DNA of 64,000 nt from Streptomyces sp. NBC_00273 (GCF_036178145.1 NZ_CP108067.1:10245001-10309000), one strand, 5' to 3'. Positions 34,952 to 44,978 are shown, counted from the first letter of the stretch. Numbers and translations: made by a program. Notes: a model not told the origin generated them from the letters alone.

Positions 34952-35617
34952 GGTGCTTCCGAGTGGTGTGATGATCGCCCGGAGGTTAGCAGCCTTCCTT
35001 GTGTCGGGCAGGTCTGGGGGAGGGCGTCGCCCGCCAGCACGGTCGCGGCGCCCACCGGGGTGCTCCAGCGCAGTGGTCGCCGAGGACCAGCATGCCCGCA
35101 CTGGGTGGCGACGACAGGGCGATGAGAATTCGTCAAAATTGCTTAGGGCGGCTCGCGTTCCCCACCTGGTTGCGCGGTGAGCCGGGGGCCTGAGTCCGTC
35201 CGACAGCTGAGGGTGTGGTTCGGATGGCTCCTGCCCGCCAAGGGTGCCTGCGATGTCACGCGTCGGCTCAGCCCCGGCGGCACGGAGCTGCACGGCCGCT
35301 CTACCGCTCGGTGGTGCTGTCATCGCGCACTGCCCGGTTTACCGACGCGCGGCCTATCAGCACGGGTGAGCTGTACGTCCTTCGGTTCGGGGCCACCTGA
35401 CCCGACCGTAGGGCGCACGGTGGCCTGGGCTGCGGGGCGGCGCTCTGGCCGGTCGGTCCTCACAGGGTGCGGCGGGGCGCGGGCTACGCCGGGTACGGCG
35501 GCGTGGACTGCTGACTGATATTCAGCCTGCTGTCGGGAACATGGCAGAGATCCCCCTGAAGGCGGAGCAAACACCCAAGTTAGGGTTTCTTGTAGGGCGC
35601 TGAGCAGCACTTGGGGG
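34952..35617. other. 0.67-kb intergenic region upstream of the second Rhs operon
   Basis: No gene supported; open frames have poor codon patterns and no ribosome sites. The 3' end, about 35520-35617, is less GC-rich and precedes SseB-like gene 35618, so it likely holds the promoter of the 35618-41575 operon. Confidence 0.45.
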
Positions 35618-36049
35618 ATGAGGATCATGGAATTGACTGGGGAGATAGCAGCCGTTCGGGATGGCAAGGGTGATCCGGCGCGGTTGATGGGTGAGTTCCG
35701 GCGGGCTGTGTTGCTCGTGCCTCTCGTTGCTCCTGCGGAAGGTTCCGCTGCCTCTGCCGGTTCCCATGGTGGCCTGATGTCCGCTGTCCGGGGCGGTATT
35801 CGCTGGCTGTACGCGTTCACGGACGAGGAGGCGTTGGCCCGGTTTGCCGAGGCGCGTGGCGACGCCGACCGGGAGTGGACATACCTCTCCATCCTGGGCG
35901 CGCGACTCGTTGATGCCGTGGTCCCGATGGTTGACGGCCCTGCGGGCATAGCCGTCGACGTCGCCGACGAGGCCGGTTCGATGTTTTTCCCGCCGGTTGT
36001 GGGGATCGTCCCCGATGCGTGCGCTGTTGACGCAGTGGTGGTGGCCTGA
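35618..36049 (+). CDS. SseB-like protein at the head of a polymorphic toxin operon
   Basis: 143 residues (ATG 35618 or 35627). The pattern FRRAVLLVPL, IRWLYAFTDEEALARFAEAR and GARLVDAVVPMVDGPAGIAV fits the SseB N-terminal domain found in many streptomycete genes next to WXG and Rhs proteins. Its TGA overlaps the next ATG by one base. In these loci it is probably an intracellular accessory or chaperone-like protein; this role is inferred. Confidence 0.7.
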   Translation: MRIMELTGEIAAVRDGKGDPARLMGEFRRAVLLVPLVAPAEGSAASAGSHGGLMSAVRGGIRWLYAFTDEEALARFAEARGDADREWTYLSILGARLVDAVVPMVDGPAGIAVDVADEAGSMFFPPVVGIVPDACAVDAVVVA

Positions 36050-36612
36050 TGGCGGGCGACGGGGACCTTGAGGTCTCGCCGGCAGCGGTCAAGAGCATCC
36101 AGGACGGTTTGCGTGCGGCGATCTCGGAGCTGCGTGAGTCGTCGGACGCGGCGGGCGCTGCGCAGGGCGCGGGTTTCAGCGACCTGTCGATGACGGGGAT
36201 GGAAGCCGGGCACGCGGGGCTGGCCACCGACTTCGAGGACTTCTGCGAGCGCTGGGAGTGGGGTGTGCGCAGCCTCGTACAGGATGCGAGCACTCTCGCC
36301 CAGTCCCTCGGGATCGCCGCGGGCACGGTCTGGGAGGAGGACCAGTACACGCAGGGTGCCTTCAAGGTGGTCGTGAACTCCGCGTACGGCAATCCCTATG
36401 CCAGTGAGGACGAGATCGAGAAGAAGGCCTGGGGTGACCTCTTCCGGTGGGACGTCTACAAGCCGGACTACAGCGCCGAGTCCTTCGAGAAGGGCGATCA
36501 GGACATGAGGAAGACCTGGTCGGAAACCAAGGACACGGTGACCTCCACCGGCAGGGTGCGTTCCTTGAGGGATCTGTTGGACCAGGTGGACGGTAACGGG
36601 GGCGGTAACTGA
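36049..36612 (+). CDS. WXG100/ESX-like small protein preceding the Rhs toxin
   Basis: 187 residues. Helical N-terminal two-thirds with a central WEWG turn (FEDFCERWEWGVRSLVQDAS) resembles WXG100-like proteins of type VII secretion. The C-terminal part is acidic and helical. It is coupled on both sides by TGATG overlaps, to the SseB-like gene and to the Rhs gene. It is probably the secretion partner or chaperone that helps export the Rhs protein. The family assignment rests on layout more than on a strict motif. Confidence 0.65.
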   Translation: MAGDGDLEVSPAAVKSIQDGLRAAISELRESSDAAGAAQGAGFSDLSMTGMEAGHAGLATDFEDFCERWEWGVRSLVQDASTLAQSLGIAAGTVWEEDQYTQGAFKVVVNSAYGNPYASEDEIEKKAWGDLFRWDVYKPDYSAESFEKGDQDMRKTWSETKDTVTSTGRVRSLRDLLDQVDGNGGGN

Positions 36613-39600
36613 TGGGCTGGCGCGATTACATACCCGACTCGGCCGAGGATTTGGCCGAGGATTTCGTCGAGGCGACCGGCGACGCCATCGAGTGGGGCGG
36701 CAACAAGACGGCCGGCGTGGCGGAGAAAGTAGGCCTCGACGATGCCGGCGACTGGATCCGGGACAAGAGCCGCTCCGCCGCCAACCGGCTCGGCGCGGAC
36801 GTGGGGGAACTCGAGCTCGGCCAGACCGAGGATCCGAAGAAGCTGGTCTACGGCAGTGTGGCCAAGATACGCGCCCAGGTCTCACATTTGAACGACTTCA
36901 AGGCTTCCTTCGAGCAGGTCGGCAACGGTCTGAAGGGCATCGGGGAGCCCGACGGCCTCAAGGGCAAGTCGGCGGAAGCCTTCCGGACGGCGGTGGCCAA
37001 GGAGCCGCCGCGCTGGTTCGAGGCCGCGGAGGCCTTCGGCAAGGCCGCCGACGCGATGGGCCGTTTCGCCGAGACGGTGGAGTGGGCGCAGGGGCAGGCG
37101 AAGGAGGCCCTAGAGGACTACACCCACGCGCAGAAGGTTTCGACCGACGCTCGCGACGCCTACAGCAAGCAGGCCGATGCCTACCGCGATGCGGTGAAGG
37201 CGAAGAAGGACCATCTGCCGCCGAGGCCGGTCGACCCGGAGGACTTCGTCGACCCCGGCAAGCCTCTGATCGCCGCGGCCAGGGATAAACTCGCCAGCGC
37301 CCGCAAGCAGCGCGACGAGGTCGCCGAGACGACCCGTACAGCCGTCTGTGCGGCCCGCGACAAAGCCCCGAAGAAGCCCTCGTACGCGGAGCAGCTCAGC
37401 GACGGCCTGGACTACTTCGACCTCGCAAAGACACACCTCGTGGGCGGTGTCCTCAAGGGCACGGCAGGCACACTCAACTTCGCCCGCGGGATCAACCCGC
37501 TTGACCTCTACAACATCACGCATCCCGCCGAGTACCGGACAAACCTGAACTCGACGGCCATGGGCCTGATCACCATGGCCAACGACCCATGGGGCGCGGG
37601 CATGCAGATGCTCGACGAGTTCATGAAGGACTCGAACGAGGGCGTCGGCAGGATGATCCCGGACTTCCTCGGCGGCAAGGGCATGGGCGCCGGGAAACGG
37701 TTCGGCTCAGAGGCGAAGCACCTGGACGACACGAAGCCGGGCGGCAGCCGCGGGGATCACGAGAAGGATCCGAACCACAACAGCAACAAGTGTCGCGACA
37801 ACGTCTGCCACGGCGACCCGGTGGACATGGCGACCGGCCGTATGCTGCTGCCGCAGACGGACATCACACTTCCCGGATCACTTCCCCTCGTGTTCCAGCG
37901 TACTTTCGACTCCTCGCACCGTTCGGGCCGCTGGTTCGGTCCGGCCTGGTCGAGCACGGTGGACCAGCGGCTGGAGATCGACACCGAAGGCGTGGTTTTC
38001 AGCTGCGACGAGGGCAGTCTGTTGGCGTACCCTCACCCGGCCCCCGGCGTCCCGGTCATGCCCACACACGGCCGACGGTGGCCGCTGGACCGGGTCCAAG
38101 ACGGCTACACCCTCACCGATCCAGACACCGGTAGGGTCTGGCGCTTCGTCGATCACAGCGACGAGCTCGCGCTCCTGGCCCAGATCGAGGACCGCAACGG
38201 CCGCTCGATCAGCTTCGAACACGACGAAGCGGGCGCGCCGACCGCGATCGTCCACCATGGTGGCTACCACCTGAAGCTCACCACGAGTGACGGCCGAGTG
38301 ACGGCCCTCCACCTCGCGGGAGCGGCTGCGGACGGTTCCGACCAGGAGATCCTCCGCTACGGCTACACCGACGGCCACCTGACCGAGGTCACCAACTCCT
38401 CCGGCCGCCCGCTGCGTTTCGACTGCGATGAACACGGCCGCATCACCGCGTGGACCGACACCAACGGTAGCCGCTACGACTACGTCTACGACGACCAGGA
38501 CCGCTGCACCTACCAGACCGGCACCAACGGCCACGTCGAATCCCGATTCACCTGGGACGAGACGGACCCTGCGACCGGCCTGCGTATGACTTCCACCACC
38601 GATGGCCTCGGCCACACGAAGCGCTTCATGGTCAACGAGCGTTCCCAGATCGTCGCCGAACTCGACCCCCTAGGAGCGGTCACCCAGTTCGAGTACGACC
38701 GCCACAACCGACTGCTGTCGCGAACGGATCCGCTGGGCCACATCAGCCGCTTCACCCATGACGAGCGCGGCCGTATGACAGTGCTGGAACGCCCGGACGG
38801 ACGGCAGGCACGCGCCGAATACGACGACAACGGAATGCCGATACGCATCGTCGGGACCGATGGAAACGTCACGCGCCAGACCTTCGACGAGCGCGGAAAC
38901 CGCACCTCGGTGACCGACCCCTCGGGGGCGACGACGCAGTTCGCCTACAACGCGGCCGGCCGGCTCACCGCGGTGACCGATCCTCTCGGGTCCATCACCC
39001 GACTGGTCCTGGACCCCCGGGGTCTGCCCGTCGAGGTCACCGATCCGTCGGGTGCCACGACCCGATACGAACACGACGGCTTCGGCCGTAGGGTCCAGGT
39101 CGTCGACGCCCTCGGCGCGCAGACACACACGGAGTGGACGGTAGAGGGCTGGCCGTCGCGGCGCACCGCACCCGACGGCACGGTGGAGTCCTGGACGTAC
39201 GACGGCGAGGGCAATTGCCTCAGCCACACCGACTCGACGGGTGGCACGACCCGCTTCGCGTACACGGACTTCGACCTGCTGACGGCCCGCACGGCCCCAG
39301 ACGGTATCCGCCACGAGTTCTCCTACGACACCAACCTGCGGCTCACGCGCGTGACCAACCCCCAGGGCCTGACCTGGGAATACACCTACGACGCGGCAGG
39401 CCGGCTGGTCACGGAGACGGACTTCGACGGCCGGGCGCTGAGCTACGACTACGACCCTTCGGGCCGTCTTGTCTCCCGGGCGAACGGCCTGGGCCAGCGC
39501 ATCGACTTCACGCACAACGCGCTCGGCCAGGTGATCCGCAAAGAGGTCGAAGGCACCGGGGCCACGACCTTCGAATACGACATCTTCGACGAACTCGCGG

Positions 39601-41222
39601 TGGCCACCAGCCCGGACGCCGAACTGGAACGCCTGCGAGACCGCTACGGCCACCTGCAGTCCGAGACGGTCAACGGCCGGACGCTGACATACAAATATGA
39701 CGAACTGGGCCGCAGGGTGGGAAGGACGACGCCCGGCGGTGCGGTCAGCGAATGGTCGTACGACGCCGCGGGCCGCAGGACGAAGCTCACCACGTCCGGG
39801 CGCGACATCTCCTTCTCCTTCGACGCCCTGGGCCGTGAGGTGGGGCGCACCGTATCCGACTTCGTGGCGCTGACGTCGTCTTTCGACGAGATGAACCGGC
39901 TGAAGGCCCAGACCATCACATCCGGGGGCAGCCGCCTCCAGCACCGTGCCTACGCCTACGGCGCGGGTGGCGGTCTCGTCGGCGTCAGCGACGCACTGTC
40001 CGGTGCCCGCGGTTTCGACGTGGACTCGGCCGGTCGCGTTACGGCCGTCCACGCGCACGGATGGACCGAGCGGTACGCGTACGACGACGCCGGAAACCAG
40101 ACGGAAGCCTCGTGGCCGGCGACCCACCCGTCGCACTCCGCGACGGGTGCCCGCACCTACGAGGGCACTCGGATCGCCAGCGCGGGTGCAGTCCGCTACG
40201 AACACGACGGCCAGGGCCGGGTCGTGCTGCGCCAGAGGACCCGGCTGTCCCGGAAGCCCGACACCTGGCGCTACGAGTGGGACGCGGAGGACCGTCTCAC
40301 CGCGGTGACGACACCGGACGGCACGCTCTGGCAGTACGCGTACGACCCCCTGGGTCGACGAATATCCAAGCAGTGCCCCTCCGAGACCGTCCACTTCACC
40401 TGGGACGGCACGACCCTCTGCGAGCAGACGACCGCGAACGTCGTCCTGACCTGGGACCACGCGGGCCAGCGGCCCCTGTCCCAGACGGAACGCCGCACGG
40501 ACACGGACGACGAACGCTTCTTCGCCATCATCACCGACCTGATCGGCACCCCGACGGAACTCGTCGACGAGTCTGGTGAGCTGGCTTGGCGAACCCGCAC
40601 CACCCTCTGGGGCACGACGACGTGGAACCGCGACGCCACGACATACACCCCCATCCGCTTCCCAGGCCAGCACTTCGACCCCGAATCGGGCCTCCACTAC
40701 AACTACTTCCGCTACTACGACCCCGAATCAGCCCGCTACCTCAGCCAGGACCCCCTCGGCCTCGGCCCCGCCGACAACCCGGTCACGTACGTCCACAACC
40801 CACACACGTGGAGCGACCCGCTCGGGCTCAGTCCCTGTCCGCCCCGGATCCCGGGTGGAGGCTGGGACCTCCGTGGGGGTGCAGACCCGCTGAGCATCCT
40901 TCCGAAGGACGCTGTGCAGGAAGCGTGGAGGCCGATCCCCGGTGGTGTCGAGCACGGCATCAAGTGGAGCTGGAAGGACCCTGTCACAGGGCTGACGGCG
41001 CGTTTGCGCGTCCACGAGGCCGACCTCGGCCCACACGCTGGCCCCAACGCCAGCAGTGGACCTATCTACCGCATCCAGATCGGGAATCAATACCAGGACG
41101 AGGCGGGCCAGCTCTACCACAGGAAAATCGGAAACCCGAACAGTGATTTCTTTGATGAGGCGGCGGTCAATGATACTCACATTCCGTGGCCCAGCCACCT
41201 TCCGCTACCATATCCGCACTGA
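36612..41222 (+). CDS. Rhs polymorphic toxin with WXG-like N-terminus, DUF6531 and type-30-like toxin tip
   Basis: 1,536 residues; the ATG overlaps the previous stop (TGATG) and GGGGGCGG lies upstream. The helical N-terminal part (about 60-240) is a WXG/LXG-like export region with no signal peptide. DUF6531 begins at DPVDMATGRMLLPQTDITLP. Many YD repeats follow (YEHDGFGRRVQVVDALGAQT and similar) to the core end RYLSQDPLGLGPADNPVTYV. The variable tip (about 1410-1536) has GVEHGIKWSWKDPVTGLTAR, PHAGPNASSGPIYRIQIGNQ and NDTHIPWPSHLP, resembling polymorphic toxin type 30 (Ntox30), predicted to attack RNA. The probable immunity gene is 17 bp downstream. The Rhs call is firm, the toxin type moderate. 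Confidence 0.85.
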   Translation: MGWRDYIPDSAEDLAEDFVEATGDAIEWGGNKTAGVAEKVGLDDAGDWIRDKSRSAANRLGADVGELELGQTEDPKKLVYGSVAKIRAQVSHLNDFKASFEQVGNGLKGIGEPDGLKGKSAEAFRTAVAKEPPRWFEAAEAFGKAADAMGRFAETVEWAQGQAKEALEDYTHAQKVSTDARDAYSKQADAYRDAVKAKKDHLPPRPVDPEDFVDPGKPLIAAARDKLASARKQRDEVAETTRTAVCAARDKAPKKPSYAEQLSDGLDYFDLAKTHLVGGVLKGTAGTLNFARGINPLDLYNITHPAEYRTNLNSTAMGLITMANDPWGAGMQMLDEFMKDSNEGVGRMIPDFLGGKGMGAGKRFGSEAKHLDDTKPGGSRGDHEKDPNHNSNKCRDNVCHGDPVDMATGRMLLPQTDITLPGSLPLVFQRTFDSSHRSGRWFGPAWSSTVDQRLEIDTEGVVFSCDEGSLLAYPHPAPGVPVMPTHGRRWPLDRVQDGYTLTDPDTGRVWRFVDHSDELALLAQIEDRNGRSISFEHDEAGAPTAIVHHGGYHLKLTTSDGRVTALHLAGAAADGSDQEILRYGYTDGHLTEVTNSSGRPLRFDCDEHGRITAWTDTNGSRYDYVYDDQDRCTYQTGTNGHVESRFTWDETDPATGLRMTSTTDGLGHTKRFMVNERSQIVAELDPLGAVTQFEYDRHNRLLSRTDPLGHISRFTHDERGRMTVLERPDGRQARAEYDDNGMPIRIVGTDGNVTRQTFDERGNRTSVTDPSGATTQFAYNAAGRLTAVTDPLGSITRLVLDPRGLPVEVTDPSGATTRYEHDGFGRRVQVVDALGAQTHTEWTVEGWPSRRTAPDGTVESWTYDGEGNCLSHTDSTGGTTRFAYTDFDLLTARTAPDGIRHEFSYDTNLRLTRVTNPQGLTWEYTYDAAGRLVTETDFDGRALSYDYDPSGRLVSRANGLGQRIDFTHNALGQVIRKEVEGTGATTFEYDIFDELAVATSPDAELERLRDRYGHLQSETVNGRTLTYKYDELGRRVGRTTPGGAVSEWSYDAAGRRTKLTTSGRDISFSFDALGREVGRTVSDFVALTSSFDEMNRLKAQTITSGGSRLQHRAYAYGAGGGLVGVSDALSGARGFDVDSAGRVTAVHAHGWTERYAYDDAGNQTEASWPATHPSHSATGARTYEGTRIASAGAVRYEHDGQGRVVLRQRTRLSRKPDTWRYEWDAEDRLTAVTTPDGTLWQYAYDPLGRRISKQCPSETVHFTWDGTTLCEQTTANVVLTWDHAGQRPLSQTERRTDTDDERFFAIITDLIGTPTELVDESGELAWRTRTTLWGTTTWNRDATTYTPIRFPGQHFDPESGLHYNYFRYYDPESARYLSQDPLGLGPADNPVTYVHNPHTWSDPLGLSPCPPRIPGGGWDLRGGADPLSILPKDAVQEAWRPIPGGVEHGIKWSWKDPVTGLTARLRVHEADLGPHAGPNASSGPIYRIQIGNQYQDEAGQLYHRKIGNPNSDFFDEAAVNDTHIPWPSHLPLPYPH

Positions 41223-41239
41223 TCCGGAAAGTAGGAAAT

Positions 41240-41575
41240 GTGGAAAATAGGGATTACGTCGACTTCCTCCGGGACCTTCTGAGCCTCGACGAAACGGTGC
41301 GCACGCAAGCGAGTAATTGCGTTCAGGACTTCGTGAACTTGCTCTCCGTCACCCAAGCCAGAGTAGTAGGGGACCTGATCGCCATGCTGGCCCCGCGCGA
41401 AGAGTCACGAGTGGCCCTAGAGGCCCTACTGCACGCGCTGAGCGATCTCGACGGATGCGGGAAGCTCGAAGGTGTCGACCTGTCACCACTGGGAGAAATC
41501 CCAGAATCCATGATCCACGTGGAACACCGCGTGTACATGGATGCATTCGCCGAGGACATCGCGAGGGCCGAGTAA
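41240..41575 (+). CDS. Probable immunity protein for the type-30-like Rhs toxin
   Basis: 111 residues from the GTG at 41240 (AGG 5 bases upstream). An ATG-like start further upstream would overlap the toxin. It is all-helical, acidic and hydrophobic (VDFLRDLLSLDETVRTQASN, VALEALLHALSDLDGCGKLE), with lower GC than the Rhs core. The tight spacing after the toxin stop is the classical position of a cognate immunity gene. No named immunity family recognised. Confidence 0.65.
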   Translation: MENRDYVDFLRDLLSLDETVRTQASNCVQDFVNLLSVTQARVVGDLIAMLAPREESRVALEALLHALSDLDGCGKLEGVDLSPLGEIPESMIHVEHRVYMDAFAEDIARAE

Positions 41576-41900
41576 CAGTCGCGTGCACACGTGCTCGCCT
41601 GAAGGTCGTAGTCGCCCCCCGGGGAAGGTCGTCCATTGCGGACGCGCGGTACCGGGTGGGAGATTTGCCCCTTCTTACTCCCCACACCGAGCTGGGGCAA
41701 CTCACGCGTGCAGGGCCCGCAGGCCGTCGGCTGGTGATGTCCTCGCCCGATGCCAACACCAGCCACGCACCCCATGACGGATCTATCGAAGGGCGGGTGG
41801 CGGGTGCAGTGGCGTTTCGCCGGTGAATCGAGCGCCTCAGACGAGTGAACGTCCCCTCGCGGCCTGGCTGTGCCGTGGTTGAGGCCGGTAGAACCGCCGA
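41576..41900. other. 325-bp spacer without a gene
   Basis: Nothing recognisable: no conserved frame, terminator or repeat was seen. It should contain the promoter of the HNH gene that starts at 41901. Confidence 0.4.
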
Positions 41901-42293
41901 GTGATGATCATGATCGTGCGGGCCGCCACCGCGGCCGCAGCAGCCCTTGCCCTGTCCCTTCCCGCTGCTCCCGCTCACGCCGCCCCCGAGAGTCTGGTGC
42001 CGCAGGTGCTGCCGATCGGGGTCGCGGTGTCCGCGCTCCCCCTTGCGGTCGAGGACCGCACCGGCTACCAGCGGACCTCCTTCCGCCACTGGAACGCCGG
42101 CGACATCCCCGCCGACGGATGCAACACCCGCCAGGAGGTCCTCCTGGCCGAGGCTGTCGTGTATCCGGAGATCGGGCCGGGCTGCACCCTGACCGGCGGG
42201 GTGTGGTGGAGCTACTACGACGAGCGGGAGGTGACGCCGGCCGGTGCGCTGGACATCGACCACATGGTGCCGCTTGCCGAGGCCTGGGATTCG
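41901..42293 (+). pseudogene. N-terminal half of a secreted HNH (DUF1524/GmrSD-type) endonuclease
   Basis: The product starts with a signal peptide (RAATAAAAALALSLPAAPAHA). It continues through RTGYQRTSFRHWNAGDIPAD, CNTRQEVLLAEAV and LDIDHMVPLAEAWDS, the catalytic DHMVPL segment of the family. Similarity stops at the WDS codons (42293) and the frame then runs into unrelated sequence to a stop at 42339-42341. The matching C-terminal half, starting GGYAWDAARREAYAND, is found 2.7 kb downstream at 44979-45278. The gene has therefore probably been split by an insertion. Confidence 0.75.
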
Positions 42294-42643
42294 AAGTGGG
42301 CGGTGTTGGGGTGCACGCCATTATTTCGCTCGGCCTCCTGACCGTTCCTGACCTGGTCAGTGACGTTCCGCCGTCGGTTGCTCCGGTGACGACAACGTCT
42401 CTCGCCTGGGGTGGTGGTACCTGAAGCCACGATGTTGCATCGACTGCAACCATGGAGCGGGCGTGGAATCTGCTGGTATTCCAGGCACGATGAGGCACTC
42501 GTGTCCGGAAGTGTCCGGTTCTGGACTTAACGTGACGTTCAAGGTGATGCGGACAAGCTGCCCCAGCGACAGCCGAGCCGTCGCCTCGGGGTGAGAACGG
42601 TCTGGCGCCGCGACTCACCATCCGACTGGACCGCCAGACTCTA
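42294..42643. other. Left part of the insertion that splits the HNH gene
   Basis: 350 bp between the HNH break point and the IS630 element. No gene recognised; composition is somewhat below local average. It belongs to neither the HNH gene nor the IS630 element. Confidence 0.4.
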
Positions 42644-43817
42644 TTACTGACTTCAGCTCGTCGGGGTGAATCTGTGTGAAGTCGCTGACGGGTGTGGGCG
42701 GGTGGCTGTATCCGTGGGTGTGTGAGATATGCGGATGGGGGCGGGCTGACTTCGACGGGGCGCCGGCGTCGGGAGTCAGTACGGATGCAGGCGGCGGAAC
42801 TGTTTGAACAGCAGATCAAGCCGTCGGAGGTTGCGGGGCGGCTGCGGGTGAGTGTGAAGTCGGCCTACCAGTGGCACCAGCTGTGGCGGGATGGTGGTGT
42901 CCAGGCCCTGGCCTCTCGTGGTCCGAGCGGGTCGCGTTGCCGTCTGTCTCCGCGGTCTCTGGAGAAGCTGGCCGCGTATCTGGAGGAAGGGCCGGCCGCG
43001 CACGGTTGGGTGGAGGACCAGGTGTGGACTGCCTCGAGGGTGGCCACGCTGATCGGCCGGAAGTTCCACATCACCTACAGCGTCTCGGGGGCCACGCGCT
43101 TGATGCACCGGCTGGGCTTCAGTCCGCAGGTCCCCGCCCGGCGGGTTGCCGAACGCGACGAGCAGGCCGTCGCCGTGTGGAAGGAGGCGACCTGGGCGGA
43201 GGTAAAAGGGCGAGGGCGGCCTGCGGGGGCTATGTCTGCTTCGAGGACGAGGCCGGCTTCACCCGCAGGCCGCCCCGGGGACGGACCTGGGGCCGGCGAG
43301 GGATCACCCCGGTCGTGACGGTCAGCGGACGACGCTCGGGCCGGCTCTCGGTGGCCGGCCTGATCGCGATGCGACCAGGCTCGAGGACCCGGCTGTGTCA
43401 CCGCTTGCGGACCCACCCGGCAGCCAAGGGTGCACGTCGCAGCATGGGCGAGCAGGACTTCATCGCACTCCTCGACGGAGTCCACCAGCTGGTCAAGGCC
43501 CCGATCGTGCTGGTCTGGGACCGCCTCAACACCCACGTTTCCCGCAGGATGCAGGGCTTCGTCGCCGAGCGGGAGTGGCTGACCGTGTTCCTGCTGCCCG
43601 CCTACTCACCCGATCTCAACCCGGTCGAGTGGGTATGGGCACACGTCAAACGAAGCCTCGCCAACCTCGCCGTCATGGCCCTCGACCGCCTCGAAGCCCT
43701 TGTCCGCAACCGCCTCAAACGCCTTCAATACCGGCCCCACACCCTCGACGGCTTCATAGCCGGCACCGGCCTCACCCTCGACAACCCGGCCTCACCCTGA
43801 TGAGCCGAGGTCAGTAA
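42644..43817 (+). mobile_element. IS630-family element
   Basis: 1,174 bp, bounded by imperfect inverted repeats starting TTACTGAC (22 of the first 26 positions match) and flanked by TA at 42642-42643 and 43818-43819, the typical target of IS630/mariner elements. Confidence 0.85.
42692..43800 (+). CDS. IS630-family transposase in two overlapping frames
   Basis: Frame 1 (42692-43318) gives the helix-turn-helix half (FEQQIKPSEVAGRLRVSVKS then AYQWHQLWRDGGVQ). The frame one base back (to 43800) gives the DDE half: VCFEDEAGF (Asp), IVLVWDRLNTHVSRRMQGF (Asp) and YSPDLNPVEWVWAHVKRSLA (Glu). The change occurs at GGTAAAAGGGCGAGGG near 43202, a plausible -1 slippery site. Both halves and the ends are intact, so the element may still be active. 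Confidence 0.8.
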
Positions 43818-43819
43818 TA

Positions 43820-44135
43820 GGAGGCAGCGCGCTGTAGCTGTCCGGTGCCGATCGACCCATCCCCTGATCGTTTCTGCGGTGAAACCCGACCCTCGGCCGG
43901 GCAAGTTGTGGCCTCCGGGCCTGTCCCTGGCCGCAGGGGTACCGCTATAACCCACTGCGTGATCAAGAACGTGCTACAGCGTGGCGATCCGGGCGGACTA
44001 CTGGGCCGCGCGGGTGGTCATGTCCATTGCAGGAACGATCAAGCTCCGGGCGGCCCCTGCTCACGCTCGACGGGTGTGGAACGTTGTCAGCGCAAGCCCG
44101 AAACGCGACCGCGACACTCAGGAGGTGTTCGGCAA
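43820..44135. other. 316-bp spacer between IS630 and the hemopexin gene
   Basis: No gene supported. The last 20 bases carry the AGGAGGTG ribosome site of the hemopexin-repeat gene. A promoter is expected here but was not pinned down. Confidence 0.4.
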
Positions 44136-44720
44136 ATGGTCACCGCACCAGTGCTCTGGAACAAAGATAAGGCGTACCTGTTCGACGGCGGAAACTACTA
44201 CCGCTACGACGTCACCAAGGACAAGGTAGACCCCGGCTACCCGAAGCCGATCGCCGGCAACTGGCCAGGGCTGTTCACATCCCGCGTCGACGCAGGCGTG
44301 GTGTGGAACAACGGCAAGGCGTACTTCTTCCGCGGCTCCGAGTACGTCCGCTACGACATCGCGGCCGACAAGGTCGACGAGGGCTACCCGAAGCCGATCA
44401 CCGGCAACTGGAAGGGACTGTTCCCGGACCACATCGACGCCTCCGTGGTGTGGAACAACGGCAAGGCGTACTTCTTCCGCGGCTCCGAGTACGTCCGCTA
44501 CGACATCGCGGCCGACAAGGTCGACGAGGGCTACCCGAAGCCGATCACCGGCAACTGGCCCGGCCTGTGGGCGTCGGACCTCGACGGCGGCGTGGTGTGG
44601 AACAACGGCAAGGCGTTCTTCTTCCGCGGCTCCGAGTACATGCGGTATGACATCGCGGCCGACAAGGTCGACGAGGGCTACCCGAAGCCGATCGCTGGCA
44701 ACTGGCCCGGCCTCCCCTAA
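44136..44720 (+). CDS. Four-repeat hemopexin-like protein
   Basis: 194 residues from the ATG at 44136, with a perfect AGGAGGTG ribosome site 8 bases upstream. Four hemopexin repeats of 49 residues each: (A/V)VWNNGKAYFFRGSEYVRYD, IAADKVDEGYPKPI, GNWPGL. Four repeats make a complete four-bladed propeller. There is no signal peptide. Hemopexin-like proteins in bacteria (for example photopexins) bind haem or other small ligands or act with toxins. Repeats 2-4 are nearly identical in DNA, implying recent expansion. It lies inside the DNA that splits the HNH gene, and is followed by a terminator. Confidence 0.85.
   Translation: MVTAPVLWNKDKAYLFDGGNYYRYDVTKDKVDPGYPKPIAGNWPGLFTSRVDAGVVWNNGKAYFFRGSEYVRYDIAADKVDEGYPKPITGNWKGLFPDHIDASVVWNNGKAYFFRGSEYVRYDIAADKVDEGYPKPITGNWPGLWASDLDGGVVWNNGKAFFFRGSEYMRYDIAADKVDEGYPKPIAGNWPGLP
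44298..44703 (+). repeat. 147-bp coding repeats in the hemopexin gene
   Basis: Units begin at 44298, 44445 and 44592, exactly 147 bp apart, with only a few differences. A more diverged first unit precedes them. Suggests recent tandem duplication or gene conversion. Confidence 0.9.
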
Positions 44721-44746
44721 GCGCGGTTCCCGACTACCCGCGTATG

Positions 44747-44772
44747 AGGGGAGCCTCCACCAGGGCTCCCCT
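44747..44772 (+). terminator. Hairpin after the hemopexin gene
   Basis: 9-bp stem AGGGGAGCC / GGCTCCCCT with an 8-base loop, about 27 bp after the stop. A (CGA)n run follows at about 44777-44800. Confidence 0.65.
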
Positions 44773-44978
44773 CCCTCGACGACGACGACGACGACGACCT
44801 ACCGACCGTCGCCGCCAGCCGGGCCGTGGCGGTTTCCTCGGCTCGATAGATTTCCTGAACCCCCGACACCGGTCATGCGCCTTTGCCAGCAAGAGGACGG
44901 AGTTGCCCTCGACGGCTCAAAGAGCCACCACGGGGAAGATGGCGACCATCCGGCATGCATACCGCACACCTCGAATGA

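Noticed and set aside
38670..40697. Long minus-strand open frame opposite the second Rhs gene
   Set aside because: Mirror of YD-repeat codons; no ribosome site and no family resemblance.
44777..44800. (CGA)n run as a possible functional repeat
   Set aside because: Simple-sequence run in a non-coding gap after a terminator; likely slippage.
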